This document shows, piece by piece, positions 44,257 to 54,255 of a DNA stretch of 64,000 nt (positions within the stretch are counted from its first letter, which is position 1; each line of letters begins with the position of its first letter). The stretch spans positions 42,835 through 106,834 of the forward strand of contig NZ_JAIVMF010000017.1 of the NCBI RefSeq assembly GCF_020176715.1, given 5' to 3'. Under the pieces are notes generated by a model. That model was not told the origin of the DNA. It ran no database searches and saw only the letters and a program-made list of their open reading frames with translations. Made by a program: the position numbers and the translations under genes. Origin of the DNA: Stappia stellulata (GTDB taxonomy: Bacteria; Pseudomonadota; Alphaproteobacteria; Rhizobiales; Stappiaceae).

Positions 44257-45162
44257 TTACACGCCCAAAAGCAGCACGACGATGCCGGCGACGATCAGCA
44301 GCGCGCCCGCTGCCTCGGCCGTGCGAACGCGCTCATGGAAGACGAGCCAGGAGACGAGGAAGGTGAAGACCAGCTCGATCTGGGCGAGCGCGCGCACATA
44401 GGCGACCTGCTGAAGGGTCATTGCCGTGAACCAGCCGGCGGAGCCGGCAACCCCCGACAGGCCGACCCAGACCGCGGTGCGCCAGCTTGCAAGGCTCGCG
44501 GCCAGTTGGTCCGGCTCGCGCCAGATCATCCAGAGCGCCATCGCCAGGGTCTGGAACACGGTGACATAGGCCAGCGTGAAACCGGCCTGCATCAGGAAAT
44601 TCGGCCCGCCGAGCGACAGCGACGCCCCGCGCACGCAGACCGCCGAAACCCCGAAGAGCGCCGCCGAGGCCAGACCGATCAGCGCCGGGCGACCGGTGAG
44701 CGCGGCAAGAACGCTCCTCACCCCGACGCGCTGGCCGGCGAGCGAGATCATCACCACGCCGGCGACGCCGATGGCGATCGCGAAAGCGGCCATCGCGGTC
44801 ACCGTCTCACCGAGGAACACCAGCCCGAAAACCGCCGCCTGGACCGGCTCGGTCTTGGAATAGGCGGTGCCGACCACGAAGTTGCGGTAGCTGAACAGAT
44901 GCACCAGCAGGAAGGTCGCGGCGATCTGCGCCAGCCCGCCCGCAGCCCCGATGGCCCAGAATTCCGCGCCCGGCGAGGGCAACGCGTAGCCAAAGCCGGC
45001 GTGCAGCACGGCCAGATAGGCGAGCGCGAAGGGAAAGCCGTAGCCGAAGCGCACGAAGGTGGCACCGGTCGTGCCGAGCCGGCCCTTCAGATGCTTTTGC
45101 AACGCCGAGCGCGCGTTCTGGCAAAAGGCCGCGAAGATGGTGATCGGGATCCAGAGTTCCAT
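44257..45162 (-). CDS. EamA/DMT-family permease
   Basis: A 301-residue transporter with about ten membrane segments and two EamA-like repeats (the second ending FTFLVSWLVFHERVRTAEAAGALLIVAG). The substrate is unknown; DMT proteins often export metabolites or amino acids. The ATG at 45162 begins directly with the first membrane helix; the frame extends to 45354. It is divergent from an SMR efflux gene across a 190-base promoter region. Confidence 0.85.
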   Translation of the reverse strand: MELWIPITIFAAFCQNARSALQKHLKGRLGTTGATFVRFGYGFPFALAYLAVLHAGFGYALPSPGAEFWAIGAAGGLAQIAATFLLVHLFSYRNFVVGTAYSKTEPVQAAVFGLVFLGETVTAMAAFAIAIGVAGVVMISLAGQRVGVRSVLAALTGRPALIGLASAALFGVSAVCVRGASLSLGGPNFLMQAGFTLAYVTVFQTLAMALWMIWREPDQLAASLASWRTAVWVGLSGVAGSAGWFTAMTLQQVAYVRALAQIELVFTFLVSWLVFHERVRTAEAAGALLIVAGIVVLLLGV

Positions 45163-45271
45163 GGCACCCGCACATACAGCATGGCCGGTGCAGGCGGTAG
45201 CGCGAATCCGCGCGTGCCGGCCGCACCGCAGGACGGAGTTGCGCATCGCACCAAAGCCCGGACCGACAGCC

Positions 45272-45300
45272 TTGCTTACAAACCGAACGTTTGGTATCTT
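45272..45300 (+). promoter_or_regulatory. SMR operon promoter with embedded TetR operator
   Basis: TTGCTT (45272-45277) and TATCTT (45295-45300) are 17 bases apart. Within the spacer, ACCGAACGTTTGGT (45282-45295) is a near-perfect palindrome with one mismatched pair, of the type bound by TetR repressors. The TetR gene two positions downstream is the obvious candidate binder. Confidence 0.65.
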
Positions 45301-45352
45301 TTGTGTCCAGTCCTTTCCCTCCCGGTCGGGGTGTTTGTTCAGGGTGTTTGTC

Positions 45353-45697
45353 ATGTCACCGCTTACGATTGCCTATGGGTCGCTTCTCGTCGCCATCCTC
45401 TTCGAGGTCACTGGATCCTCCCTGCTGCAGAAAAGCGAGCAGTTCTCGCGGCTTGGCCCGACCATCGGCATGGCGGTCTGCTTCCTGGCCGCTCTGTTCT
45501 TCCTGTCGCAGGCGCTGAAGGCGATTCCGCTCGGCGTCGCCTATGCCATCTGGTCCGGCATCGGCGTGGTGCTGACGGCGCTGATCGGCGTCGTGGTCTT
45601 CCGCTTCGCGCTGGATGCGGCCGCTCTTGTCGGGATGGGACTGATCGTGGCCGGCGTCATCGTCATCAACGTCTTTTCGAAAAGCGCGGCGCATTGA
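45353..45697 (+). CDS. Small multidrug resistance (SMR/QacE-type) efflux protein
   Basis: A 114-residue, four-helix SMR protein. LLVAILFEVTGSSLLQKSEQF holds Glu18, equivalent to the essential Glu14 of EmrE, and IPLGVAYAIWSGIGVVLTALIG is the conserved second signature. It should export cationic compounds against protons as a dimer. The tetR gene follows with one base between stop and start, forming a self-regulated pair. Confidence 0.92.
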   Translation: MSPLTIAYGSLLVAILFEVTGSSLLQKSEQFSRLGPTIGMAVCFLAALFFLSQALKAIPLGVAYAIWSGIGVVLTALIGVVVFRFALDAAALVGMGLIVAGVIVINVFSKSAAH

Positions 45698-45698
45698 C

Positions 45699-46256
45699 AT
45701 GACGAACGCCCACACCCGCAAGAAGGAACCGGAAAAGGTGCGCCGCGCGCTTCTCGACGAAGCCGCGCGGCTGGCCGTGGAGCAGGGACTTGCGGCGGTC
45801 ACCGTGCAGGCCGTGGCGGAGGCCGCCGGCGTCACCAAGGGCGGCTTCATGCACCATTTTCCCAGCAAGCAGGCCCTCGTCGATGCGGTGTTCGCGGAAC
45901 TTCTCGAAACGCTCGACCGCGATCTCGACGCGCGCATCGCCGCCGACGCCGAGCCGCATGGCAGCTTCACCCGCGCCTATCTGCTGTCCGTTTTCGACAT
46001 GACCCCGCCCCAGAGCGGCGGGCACTGGGCCGCGCTCTATGTCTCGATGCTGGCCGATGCGGACCTGCGCGCCTTGTGGGCGCGCTGGTACGAGGCGCGG
46101 CTCGACCGGCACCGGACCACCGACGAGGGCGTACAACTGGCCGCCGTCCGGGCCGCGGCGGACGGGATCTGGCTTGCCGATCTGACCGGGGCACCGCTTG
46201 CCGAGCGAGAGGAGCTGCGCTCCCTGCTGCTCGACATGACCCGCCGGGCCGGCTGA
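45699..46256 (+). CDS. TetR-family repressor of the SMR gene
   Basis: A 185-residue TetR protein. [40 protein letters not shown] is the helix-turn-helix region in its QacR/BetI-like layout, followed by a helical ligand-binding domain. It starts one base after the SMR stop. The palindrome in the SMR promoter spacer is its probable site, so binding a toxic cation would release expression of both genes. Confidence 0.88.
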   Translation: MTNAHTRKKEPEKVRRALLDEAARLAVEQGLAAVTVQAVAEAAGVTKGGFMHHFPSKQALVDAVFAELLETLDRDLDARIAADAEPHGSFTRAYLLSVFDMTPPQSGGHWAALYVSMLADADLRALWARWYEARLDRHRTTDEGVQLAAVRAAADGIWLADLTGAPLAEREELRSLLLDMTRRAG

Positions 46257-46402
46257 TCGAGGCTTGCGCACGCGACCCGCGCGCGCCGCACCACCGCCTG
46301 CCCGGCCTTGACTTCGCGGGTCGGCAAGGCTTAGGTCGCGCCGACAGAATTTGGCTCAAAACCCGCATTCATCCCACGAATTCAGCCCGGAGTTTCGCGC
46401 GC

Positions 46403-47260
46403 ATGAACACAGCCCATACCGACCAGTCGAAACTGGCCGCCATCATCGATGCCGCCTTCGAGGATCGCGCCAAGATCGACGCGCATACGACAGGCGAGAT
46501 CCGCGATGCCGTCAACACGGCGCTCGACCTGCTCGACCGCGGTCAGGCGCGCGTCGCCGAAAAGCGCGACGGCGACTGGGTCGTGAACCAGTGGCTGAAG
46601 AAAGCGGTGCTGCTCTCCTTCCGACTCAACCCGATGGAAGTGATCAAGGGCGGACCGGGCGACGCGACCTGGTGGGACAAGGTGCCGTCGAAGTTCGACG
46701 GCTGGCGTGGCGTCGACTTCGAGACCGCCGGCTTCCGCGCGGTTCCCGGCTGCATCGTGCGCCGCTCCGCCCATATCGGCCGCGACGTCGTGCTGATGCC
46801 CTCCTTCGTCAACCTCGGCGCCTTCGTCGACGAGGGCACGATGGTCGACACATGGGCGACCGTCGGCTCCTGCGCGCAGATCGGCAAGGGCGTGCATCTG
46901 TCGGGCGGCGTCGGCATCGGCGGCGTGCTGGAGCCGCTGCAGGCCGGCCCGGTGATCATCGAGGACAATTGCTTCATCGGCGCGCGCTCCGAAGTCGTCG
47001 AGGGCTGCATCGTGCGCGAGGGTTCCGTGCTCGGCATGGGCGTCTACATCGGCCAGTCGACCAAGATCGTCGACCGCGCCACCGGCGAGGTCTTCTACGG
47101 CGAAGTACCGCCCTATTCGGTCGTCGTCGCCGGCACCATGCCGGGCAAGCCGATGCCGAACGGCGAGCCGGGCCCGAACCTCTACTGCGCCGTGATCGTC
47201 AAGCGCGTCGACGAGAAGACCCGCTCCAAGACCTCGATCAACGAGCTGCTGCGCGCCTGA
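46403..47260 (+). CDS. dapD: 2,3,4,5-tetrahydropyridine-2,6-dicarboxylate N-succinyltransferase
   Basis: A 285-residue Dap[18 protein letters not shown] and [19 protein letters not shown] are the substrate-binding N-terminal segments, and [36 protein letters not shown] is the left-handed helix region. It makes the succinylated intermediate of the diaminopimelate/lysine pathway that DapE, encoded at 47846, later desuccinylates. GGAG precedes the ATG at 46403. Confidence 0.97.
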   Translation: MNTAHTDQSKLAAIIDAAFEDRAKIDAHTTGEIRDAVNTALDLLDRGQARVAEKRDGDWVVNQWLKKAVLLSFRLNPMEVIKGGPGDATWWDKVPSKFDGWRGVDFETAGFRAVPGCIVRRSAHIGRDVVLMPSFVNLGAFVDEGTMVDTWATVGSCAQIGKGVHLSGGVGIGGVLEPLQAGPVIIEDNCFIGARSEVVEGCIVREGSVLGMGVYIGQSTKIVDRATGEVFYGEVPPYSVVVAGTMPGKPMPNGEPGPNLYCAVIVKRVDEKTRSKTSINELLRA

Positions 47261-47278
47261 CGCGCTGATCCGCCATCT

Positions 47279-47306
47279 CCGCCGCCGGCTTGATTGCCGG
47301 CGGTGG
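47279..47306 (+). terminator. G+C-rich hairpin after dapD
   Basis: CCGCCGGC (47282-47289) pairs with GCCGGCGG (47296-47303) across a TTGATT loop, with near-matching flanks extending the stem. No T-run follows, so it may be a weak terminator or RNA-stability element between dapD and the DUF805 gene. Confidence 0.5.
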
Positions 47307-47379
47307 ACGGCCTACCTGATGGGGTGACCGGAAGGCCGCCGCCCGCCCCGGCAATCCGCCCGCTTGCGCAAGGGACCCC

Positions 47380-47808
47380 ATGTCCGCACCCGTTCCCCAT
47401 CCCGGACCTCAAAGCCTGGTCTGGCTGTTCTTCAATCCGATCGGCCGCATCTCGCGCGAGCCCTACTGGCTCTCCTTCGCGCTGGTCTGGACGTTTTTCG
47501 CCATCGCGATCACCGTCTGGCTGCGCGATGCGCAGATCACGGCGGACACGCCGCTGCCGGAGGCGATGACCTCCTTTATCGAAGCCAATCCGCTGATGCC
47601 GATCATGCTGATCGTCTTTCAGTGGGTGGAACTGGCGCTGGTGATCAAGCGGCTGCAGGATCGCGGCCTGACCGGATTTCTCGCCATCTTCGTCTTCGTG
47701 CCGGGCATCAATCTGGCCTTCATCGTCGGCCTTGGCCTGATCCCCGGACAGGACGGACCCAATGCCTACGGGCCGGGACCGAACAGCCGCTGGAAACGCC
47801 CGACCTGA
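47380..47808 (+). CDS. DUF805 small membrane protein
   Basis: A 142-residue protein with about three or four membrane segments. WLFFNPIGRISREPYWLS and VIKRLQDRGLTGFLAIF are DUF805 signatures, and LIPGQDGPNAYGPGPN is the usual C-terminal loop. Function is unknown. AAGGG precedes the ATG. It lies between dapD and dapE, 38 bases before dapE, a placement seen in other Hyphomicrobiales. Confidence 0.87.
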   Translation: MSAPVPHPGPQSLVWLFFNPIGRISREPYWLSFALVWTFFAIAITVWLRDAQITADTPLPEAMTSFIEANPLMPIMLIVFQWVELALVIKRLQDRGLTGFLAIFVFVPGINLAFIVGLGLIPGQDGPNAYGPGPNSRWKRPT

Positions 47809-47845
47809 CCCCGTCCCTCGCGCCCCGCATCCGGACCGACCGCCC

Positions 47846-49018
47846 ATGACCCAGTCGCCTTCGCCCGCCGTCAGCCTCGCCCGCGACCTGTTGCGCTGCC
47901 CCTCGGTGACACCGGCGGAAGGCGGCGCGCTGGCGCTGCTGGAGGCGCGTCTGGAGGCGGCCGGCTTCGCGGTCGAGCGCATGGTGTTTCGCGACAACAA
48001 CACGCCGGACGTGGAAAACCTCTTCGCCACCATCGGCTCCGGCGCACCGCATTTCGTCTTCGCCGGCCACACCGACGTCGTGCCGGCCGGCGATCAGGAC
48101 GCCTGGGCGCATCCGCCGTTTTCCGGCGAGATCGTCGACGGCGTGCTCTACGGGCGCGGCGCGGTCGACATGAAGGGCGGGATCGCAGCCTTTGCGGCTG
48201 CGGCGCTCGATTTCGTCGCCGCTCATGACGGCAGGATCCCCGGCACGCTTTCCTTCCTGATAACGGGCGACGAGGAAGGCCCGGCGATCAACGGCACGGT
48301 GAAACTGCTCGACTGGGCAAAGGCGCAGGGGCATGTCTTCGATGCCTGTATCGTCGGCGAACCGACCAATCCGGACGCGCTCGGCGACGCCATCAAGGTC
48401 GGCCGGCGCGGATCGCTCACCGGCACCGTGACGGTCACCGGCGTGCAGGGCCATGTCGCCTATCCGCATCTGGCGAAAAACCCGGTGCCGGACCTGCTCT
48501 CCCTGCTCGGTGCGCTTCAGGCCCTTACGCTCGATGAAGGCAACGAGCGCTTCCAGCCGTCGAACCTGGAAATCACCACCATCGACATCGGCAACTCGGC
48601 GACCAATGTGATCCCGCGCCAGGCGCAAGCGCGCTTCAACGTGCGTTTCAACGACATTTGGTCGGTCGAGAGCCTGCGCGCCAAGCTGCGGCAGGCGCTG
48701 TCGGATGTGCCGGGGCTTTCCTGCGACTGGAGCCTCGACTTCGCCCCCGATTCCAGCGACAGCTTCCTGACCCATGACGCGGCGCTGATCGAGGCGCTGA
48801 GCGAGGCGGTGGAAGCGGAGACCGGACGCCGCCCGGAATTGTCGACCGGCGGCGGCACCTCCGACGCGCGTTTCATCAAGAATTATTGCCCTGTCGTCGA
48901 GTTCGGTCTCGTCGGACAGACCATGCACAAGATCGACGAACGGGTGGCCACGGCCGACCTCGACCGTCTGTCCGCAATCTATCGCCGGTTTCTGGACAGC
49001 TATTTTTCAGCGGCCTGA
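47846..49018 (+). CDS. dapE: Succinyl-diaminopimelate desuccinylase
   Basis: A 390-residue M20 metallohydrolase. FAGHTDVVPAGD and GRGAVDMKGGIAAF carry metal ligands, TGDEEGPAINGT the catalytic Glu pair, and ELSTGGGTSDARFI and GLVGQTMHKIDERV the remaining DapE signatures. It removes succinate to yield LL-diaminopimelate for lysine and peptidoglycan. The frame is open from 47762; the ATG at 47846 fits the family. Confidence 0.97.
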   Translation: MTQSPSPAVSLARDLLRCPSVTPAEGGALALLEARLEAAGFAVERMVFRDNNTPDVENLFATIGSGAPHFVFAGHTDVVPAGDQDAWAHPPFSGEIVDGVLYGRGAVDMKGGIAAFAAAALDFVAAHDGRIPGTLSFLITGDEEGPAINGTVKLLDWAKAQGHVFDACIVGEPTNPDALGDAIKVGRRGSLTGTVTVTGVQGHVAYPHLAKNPVPDLLSLLGALQALTLDEGNERFQPSNLEITTIDIGNSATNVIPRQAQARFNVRFNDIWSVESLRAKLRQALSDVPGLSCDWSLDFAPDSSDSFLTHDAALIEALSEAVEAETGRRPELSTGGGTSDARFIKNYCPVVEFGLVGQTMHKIDERVATADLDRLSAIYRRFLDSYFSAA

Positions 49019-49051
49019 GATTTTTCTCAAGGCCACCTTCAGGACGACATC

Positions 49052-49648
49052 ATGCTCAGCCTTGCAGAAATCCGCCTTTCATCGAAAGGCGCCTGGGATC
49101 TGTTTCTCAACCGTCCGCTCGATCTCACCTTCTTTGATGTCTCGATCTCCGGCTTCTGGCGGTCCTTCCAACTGATCGTGCCGATCATGCTTTTCTATGT
49201 CATCGTCACGTTTTCCGACTATGAGCTCACCAGGGTCGAGCTGACGCATCAAGCCCTTCCGGAGTTCGCCGATTTCGCAACCGCCGGCTACCTCGCGCTT
49301 GTCGTCGACTGGTTCCTGTTTCCGCTGGTGCTGATGCCCTTCGCCGGGATGCTCGGCATCGCCGACAGATATGTGACCTTCGTCGTTCTGCGCAACTGGT
49401 CGCAGTTCCTGATGGCGCTGATCGTGACACCGCTCTTCGCCGCGTTCTACTTCGGCCTGATCGGCTCGTCCCTGCACCTTCTCGGGCTTCTCACGATCGT
49501 CTTCGTCTTCCTGCGCTATCGCTACATCGTCACGCGGGCCGCACTCGAGTGCTCCTTCGGCCTGGCCGCGAGCCTCGTGGCCCTGGAGTTTGTGCTCGGC
49601 ATGGTGATCGGCGAAGCCATCGCGCGGCTCTACGGCATCGGGGTCTGA
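49052..49648 (+). CDS. Integral membrane protein of unknown function
   Basis: A 198-residue protein with about five membrane helices (for example FQLIVPIMLFYVIVTF, YLALVVDWFLFPLVLMPFAG, LHLLGLLTIVFVFLRY). I recognise no family. AGGACGACATC precedes the ATG, and it follows dapE by 33 bases, so co-transcription is likely. The DUF2189 membrane protein gene comes next on the same strand. Confidence 0.75.
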   Translation: MLSLAEIRLSSKGAWDLFLNRPLDLTFFDVSISGFWRSFQLIVPIMLFYVIVTFSDYELTRVELTHQALPEFADFATAGYLALVVDWFLFPLVLMPFAGMLGIADRYVTFVVLRNWSQFLMALIVTPLFAAFYFGLIGSSLHLLGLLTIVFVFLRYRYIVTRAALECSFGLAASLVALEFVLGMVIGEAIARLYGIGV

Positions 49649-49740
49649 CGACAGCGCATCCGAAACTCTCCGACTGTTCGGCGCCGCCCGGCGGTGGCAT
49701 TGTAGTGCCAGACACAAGAACAGTTTGCGGAGGACACCCC

Positions 49741-50574
49741 ATGACGAGCAGCGACGGCGCGGCCCAGGACGACACATTCGAACGCCGACCCGACCCGACA
49801 CGGGTCAATGCCATCGGCTTCGACGCCATCGTCGATGCACTTGGCGAAGGCATGCGCGATTTCCGCAAGGCGCCGCGCTTCGGCCTGTTCTTCGGCGGCG
49901 TCTATGCTCTTGGCGGCATCTTCGTGCTTCTGACCGCCTCGGCCTTCCACATGAGCTACCTGAGCTATCCGCTCGCCATCGCCTTCGGCCTGATCGGCCC
50001 GTTTGTGGCCGTCGGCCTGTATGAGGTCAGCCGCCGGCTGGAAAAGGACGAACCGCTCGACTGGTACGGCGTGCTTGCCGTGATCTGGGCGCAGCGCCGG
50101 CGCGAACTGGCGTGGATGGCCTTCGTCGTGCTCTTCGTCCAGATCATGTGGATGTATCAGGTGCGGCTGCTGCTGGCGTTGTTCCTGGGCTTCCAGTCCT
50201 TCGCCAGCTTTTCCGCCTTCGTCGAGGTGGTGGTGACCACGCCGGAAGGTCTGATGTTCCTGTTGATCGGCAACATCGTCGGTGCGGCGCTCTCCATCGT
50301 GCTGTTCTCGCTGACGGTGGTCTCCTTTCCGATGCTGCTCGACCGGGAGGTCGATTTCATCACGGCGATGATCACCAGCGTGCGCGCGGTCGTCACCAGC
50401 CCGGCGCCGATGATCGGCTGGGCGCTCATCATCACCGTGACCATGCTCCTGTCGATGCTGCCGGTCTTCGCCGGCCTGCTCGTCACGCTGCCGGTGCTCG
50501 GCCACACCACTTGGCATCTCTATCGCAAGCTGGTGCCCGAACCGCAGCCGGGCGGGGCGGCACCGGAGGCTTAG
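49741..50574 (+). CDS. DUF2189 integral membrane protein
   Basis: A 277-residue protein with about six membrane helices. [26 protein letters not shown] is the DUF2189 signature; some members are described as cytochrome c oxidase-related membrane proteins, but no function is established. GGAGGACACCCC precedes the ATG at 49741. Its stop overlaps the convergent truA gene by four bases. Confidence 0.87.
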   Translation: MTSSDGAAQDDTFERRPDPTRVNAIGFDAIVDALGEGMRDFRKAPRFGLFFGGVYALGGIFVLLTASAFHMSYLSYPLAIAFGLIGPFVAVGLYEVSRRLEKDEPLDWYGVLAVIWAQRRRELAWMAFVVLFVQIMWMYQVRLLLALFLGFQSFASFSAFVEVVVTTPEGLMFLLIGNIVGAALSIVLFSLTVVSFPMLLDREVDFITAMITSVRAVVTSPAPMIGWALIITVTMLLSMLPVFAGLLVTLPVLGHTTWHLYRKLVPEPQPGGAAPEA

Positions 50575-51383
50575 CCTCCAGACGTCTCCGCGGCCTCCGC
50601 CTCCGCCAGCCAGGCCGCGCGCGATGCGCGGTCTTCTTCCGCCGAGCGATAGTCGACGCGGGTGAGATAGAGCCCGTCGGGCGGTGCGACCGGCCCGCAG
50701 GCCTCGCGGTCGCGCGCCTCAAGTGCCGCGGCCACGTCCTCGGTCGTCCAGCGGCCGTCGCCGACCAGTCTGAGCGTTCCGACCATAGAGCGCACCTGGT
50801 TGTGCAGGAAGGAGCGCGAGCTGCATTCCGCGATCACCGTCTCGCCCTCGCGCCAGACGCGAAACGCCTCCAGCGTCTTCCACGGGCTCTTCGCCTGACA
50901 GCGGGTGTGGCGGAAGGTGGTGAAGTCGTGATGGCCGACGAAGACCTGCGCCGCCTCATGCATGGCGTCGGTGTCGAGCGGCTTCTTCACGTGCCAGGCG
51001 AGCCCGCGGTCGTGGGTGAGCGGTGCCACGCGGTTGGCGATCCGGTAGCGGTAATGCCGGCGGATCGCGGAAAACCGCGCGTCGAAACCGTCATGCATCT
51101 TCTCGCAATCGAGCAGCGCCACCGGGTCGGGCTGGCAGTGGAAGTTCAGCGCGCCGAGCACGGTCGCCGCCGGCCAGTCCTTTTCCAGATCGAGATGCGC
51201 CACCTGGCCGAGCGCATGCACGCCGGAATCGGTGCGTCCCGCACCGCCGATGGTGACCGTCTCGCCGGAAAAGGCGCGGATGGCGCGCTCGATGACCGCC
51301 TGGACCGAGGGGCCATTGTCCTGGCGCTGCCAGCCGACGAAGGGGCGGCCGTCATAATCGACCGTAATCTTGTAGCGGGGCAT
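50571..51383 (-). CDS. truA: tRNA pseudouridine(38-40) synthase TruA
   Basis: A 270-residue Tru[20 protein letters not shown] opens the family, [15 protein letters not shown] holds the catalytic Asp, and [15 protein letters not shown] is the third conserved block. It modifies the anticodon arm of many tRNAs. It is the last gene of a five-gene minus-strand run: def, marC, fmt, GNAT, truA. Confidence 0.96.
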   Translation of the reverse strand: MPRYKITVDYDGRPFVGWQRQDNGPSVQAVIERAIRAFSGETVTIGGAGRTDSGVHALGQVAHLDLEKDWPAATVLGALNFHCQPDPVALLDCEKMHDGFDARFSAIRRHYRYRIANRVAPLTHDRGLAWHVKKPLDTDAMHEAAQVFVGHHDFTTFRHTRCQAKSPWKTLEAFRVWREGETVIAECSSRSFLHNQVRSMVGTLRLVGDGRWTTEDVAAALEARDREACGPVAPPDGLYLTRVDYRSAEEDRASRAAWLAEAEAAETSGG

Positions 51384-51401
51384 GGCTTCCCGGTGCGCTG
51401 G

Positions 51402-51932
51402 TCAGTCGAAGGCCTGGAAGGGCGTGGCGAAATCGACCTCGATGGGCATGGCGGCGGGCGCGTCCTCGCTCAGGGCGAGCGCCTGAAAGGCCGTGCCGGC
51501 AAAGGGGGCGGCGACCTTCGCCGCCAGCCCGGCATCGAAGCCGAAGCGCGGATAGTAGGACGGCGGTCCGAGAACCAGCACGAGGTCCTCGCCCTGGCTG
51601 CGCAATTCCTCAAGTGCCGCCGCGATCAGTTGCGTGCCGACGCCGCTGCGCTGCCGGTCGGGCCGCACCGCGACCGGCGCCAGACAGGAGATGGCGAGAC
51701 GGTGCGCCGCACCCGCGCCGGTGACCCGGGAAAAGGCGACATAGCCCTCAAGCGTGCCATCCGGATCGACGGAGACCCGCTCGAGAATCAGCGCGCCGCA
51801 GGCCCTGAGTTCCGTCACCAGACGCGCTTCCGCATCCTGGCCGAAGGCGGCGGCGAGCAGCATCGCGATGTCCGCGTAATCGGACTCCGCAACGGGGCGA
51901 AGGACAGGTTCTGGGACGGGATGGCGGGTCAT
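51402..51932 (-). CDS. GNAT-family N-acetyltransferase (YhbS-like)
   Basis: A 176-residue acetyltransferase. LAPVAVRPDRQRSGVGTQLIAAALEEL is the acetyl-CoA motif A and VLVLGPPSYYPRFGFD is the C-terminal part typical of YhbS-type proteins. The acceptor is unknown. It lies between fmt and truA with gaps of 33 and 18 bases, so it is probably co-expressed with translation genes. Confidence 0.88.
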   Translation of the reverse strand: MTRHPVPEPVLRPVAESDYADIAMLLAAAFGQDAEARLVTELRACGALILERVSVDPDGTLEGYVAFSRVTGAGAAHRLAISCLAPVAVRPDRQRSGVGTQLIAAALEELRSQGEDLVLVLGPPSYYPRFGFDAGLAAKVAAPFAGTAFQALALSEDAPAAMPIEVDFATPFQAFD

Positions 51933-51965
51933 GATCAGGGTCCGGTTGAGGCGTCGTTTCCGATC

Positions 51966-52913
51966 CTAGGCGATCTCGTCGCCGACGCGAAGCTGCGCGC
52001 CGCGCAGGAAGGCGTCGGCCGCCATCGGCTTGCGTCCGGCGCGCTGTAGCTGGAGCAGGCGCACCGCGCCCTCGCCGCAGGCAACGACCAGCCGGTCGCC
52101 CTCCGCGTCGAGCAGCGTTCCGGGACCCGTGGTCGGCGTATCGTCGGCGAGGGCGCTGCGCAGGATCTTCACGCGCTCGCGCGCGCCGCCAATCTCCATC
52201 TCGCACCAGGCGCCGGGAAAGGGCGACAGGCCGCGAATGTGATCGTGCACGGCACGCGCTGCCTGCGTCCAGTCGATGCGGGTCTCCGACTTGGCGAGCT
52301 TGCGGGCGTAGGTAACGCCCTCTTCCGCCTGCGGCGTTTCGGTCAGACCGCCGCGGGCGAGCGCCGCCAGCGCCCGGACCATCAGGTCGCCGCCGAGCGT
52401 GGAGAGCCGGTCGTGCAACTCGCCCGCCATCATGGCGTCGTCGATGGCGACGCGTTCGGCCATGCACACCGGCCCGGTGTCGAGCCCGACTTCCATGCGC
52501 ATCACCTCGACGCCGGTTTCCCGGTCGCCGGCCATGATCGCGCGGTTGATAGGCGCGGCCCCGCGCCAGCGCGGCAGCAGCGAGGCGTGAAGATTGAGGC
52601 AGCCGTTTTTCGGCGCGTCGAGAACGGCCTGCGGCAACAGCAGCCCATAGGCGACGACCACCGCGACATCGGCGTTGAGCTCGGCGAAACGCGCCTGTTC
52701 CTCGGCGGATTTCAGCGAGGCCGGCGTGCGCACCTCGATGCCGAGCGTTTCGGCCGCCTGATGCACGGCGGACTTGCGCTCCTCCATACCACGCCCGGCC
52801 TTGCGCGGCGGCTGGGTGTAGCAGGCGACGACATCGTGCCCTTGGCCGACGATCTCCATCAGCGTGGGCACGGAAAACTCCGGCGTTCCCATGAAGACGA
52901 TCCGCAAGCTCAT
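51966..52913 (-). CDS. fmt: Methionyl-tRNA formyltransferase
   Basis: A 315-residue Fmt. [15 protein letters not shown] begins the protein, [20 protein letters not shown] is the formyl-transfer site with Asn and His, and [16 protein letters not shown] joins the C-terminal tRNA-binding domain. It formylates initiator methionyl-tRNA; Def, encoded at 53632, removes the formyl group later. AAGGAAA precedes the ATG. Confidence 0.97.
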   Translation of the reverse strand: MSLRIVFMGTPEFSVPTLMEIVGQGHDVVACYTQPPRKAGRGMEERKSAVHQAAETLGIEVRTPASLKSAEEQARFAELNADVAVVVAYGLLLPQAVLDAPKNGCLNLHASLLPRWRGAAPINRAIMAGDRETGVEVMRMEVGLDTGPVCMAERVAIDDAMMAGELHDRLSTLGGDLMVRALAALARGGLTETPQAEEGVTYARKLAKSETRIDWTQAARAVHDHIRGLSPFPGAWCEMEIGGARERVKILRSALADDTPTTGPGTLLDAEGDRLVVACGEGAVRLLQLQRAGRKPMAADAFLRGAQLRVGDEIA

Positions 52914-52946
52914 GCGCGTTTCCTTCTTTCGCTCGTCTGTGCGCCG

Positions 52947-53585
52947 TCAGCCGGCAAGGCCCGGCCACAACGCCCTGAGGCTCGAGACCATCATTTCCAT
53001 CGCGATCGCGGCCAGGATCATGCCCATGATCCGGCTCATGATGCTGATGGCCGTCTGTCCGAGCAGCCGCCCGAGCGCGGGACCCGCCAGAAAGGTCACC
53101 CCGATGAGGGTCACGCTTGCCGCAATCGCGGCAACCACCGCCGTCTGTTCTGCCGCGCCATTTGCCTGCTGCTTGAAGACGATGATCGTCGAGATGGTTC
53201 CCGGACCGAGCAGGATCGGCACCGTCAGCGGATAGATGCCCGGATTCTCGACCGCCTTGTGATGATCCTTCTCGCGCGCCGTGCCCGCATGGGCCGCACT
53301 CTCCCCGCCATGCAGCATGGAGAGCGCGATCAGCAGGATGAGCAAGCCGCCGGCAAGGCGGAAATCGTTCAGCCCGATGCCGAAGACACCGAGCAGCCGG
53401 TCGCCGGTCAAAAGAATCAGCGCCGCGCCGACGACCAGACCGGCGATCACGGTGACCGCCACCTTGCGGGCCTCGCCCGGCGTCCGGTCGGCCGTCAGCG
53501 ACAGGAACACCGGCAGGTTGGCGATCGGGCTCATGATCGCGAAGAGCGCGGCGAACACCTTGAGGAAATAGGCTGTTTCCATCAC
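52947..53585 (-). CDS. MarC/UPF0056 family membrane protein
   Basis: A 212-residue protein with six membrane helices. FAALFAIMSPIANLPVFLSLT and PLTVPILLGPGTISTIIVF are MarC family signatures. MarC was once linked to multidrug resistance, but this is not supported for the family in general. It lies between def and fmt with short gaps. Confidence 0.9.
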   Translation of the reverse strand: MMETAYFLKVFAALFAIMSPIANLPVFLSLTADRTPGEARKVAVTVIAGLVVGAALILLTGDRLLGVFGIGLNDFRLAGGLLILLIALSMLHGGESAAHAGTAREKDHHKAVENPGIYPLTVPILLGPGTISTIIVFKQQANGAAEQTAVVAAIAASVTLIGVTFLAGPALGRLLGQTAISIMSRIMGMILAAIAMEMMVSSLRALWPGLAG

Positions 53586-53631
53586 CTCGCCCCCGCGCGC
53601 GTCACCGCCCGGCCCATGGCCGGCGCAATCC

Positions 53632-54150
53632 TCAAGACTTCTCCGCCAGTCGCGCCTGCTTCTGGAATTTCTTCATCACCCGGTCGCGCTTGAGCTTGGA
53701 GATATGATCGATGAACAGCACGCCGTTCAGGTGATCGATCTCATGCTGCAGGCAGGTGGCGAGCAGCCCGTCGGCCTCCAGCTCGCGCTCCGCGCCCTCG
53801 CGGTCGAGAAAGCGCAGGCCGATGCGCGCCGGGCGCTCGACGTCGGCGTAATACTCGGGAATGGACAGGCAGCCTTCCTGATAGACGGAGAGCTCCGGGG
53901 ATTCCCACACGATCTCGGGGTTGATCACCACCATCGGGTCGGGATCCTCGTCCTCGCGCGCCACATCCATCACCAGCATGCGCGTCGGCTCGCCGATCTG
54001 GATCGCGGCCAGCCCGATGCCGGGTGCGGCATACATGGTTTCCAGCATGTCGTCGGCAAGCTGGCGCACGGCACCGTCGACCCGCTCCACGGGATCGCTG
54101 ACGAGGCGCAGCTTCGCCTCCGGCAGGATGAGAATGTCTCGCTTTGTCAT
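53632..54150 (-). CDS. def: Peptide deformylase
   Basis: A 172-residue deformylase with all three motifs: [22 protein letters not shown] (metal Cys) and QHEIDHLNG (metal His pair). It removes N-formyl groups from nascent proteins. The frame is open upstream to 55281, but the ATG at 54150 matches the family start ([13 protein letters not shown]). It heads the def-marC-fmt-GNAT-truA run and is divergent from rmuC. Confidence 0.97.
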   Translation of the reverse strand: MTKRDILILPEAKLRLVSDPVERVDGAVRQLADDMLETMYAAPGIGLAAIQIGEPTRMLVMDVAREDEDPDPMVVINPEIVWESPELSVYQEGCLSIPEYYADVERPARIGLRFLDREGAERELEADGLLATCLQHEIDHLNGVLFIDHISKLKRDRVMKKFQKQARLAEKS

Positions 54151-54255
54151 GCCGCTCAAATATGAGATGCGCGCGCCGGCGTCAACGCGCGGATGCCCTG
54201 ACGGGCTCGAACGCGGGCGTTTTCCGCGACGCACGGATGTTCTATATTTGTTTCC

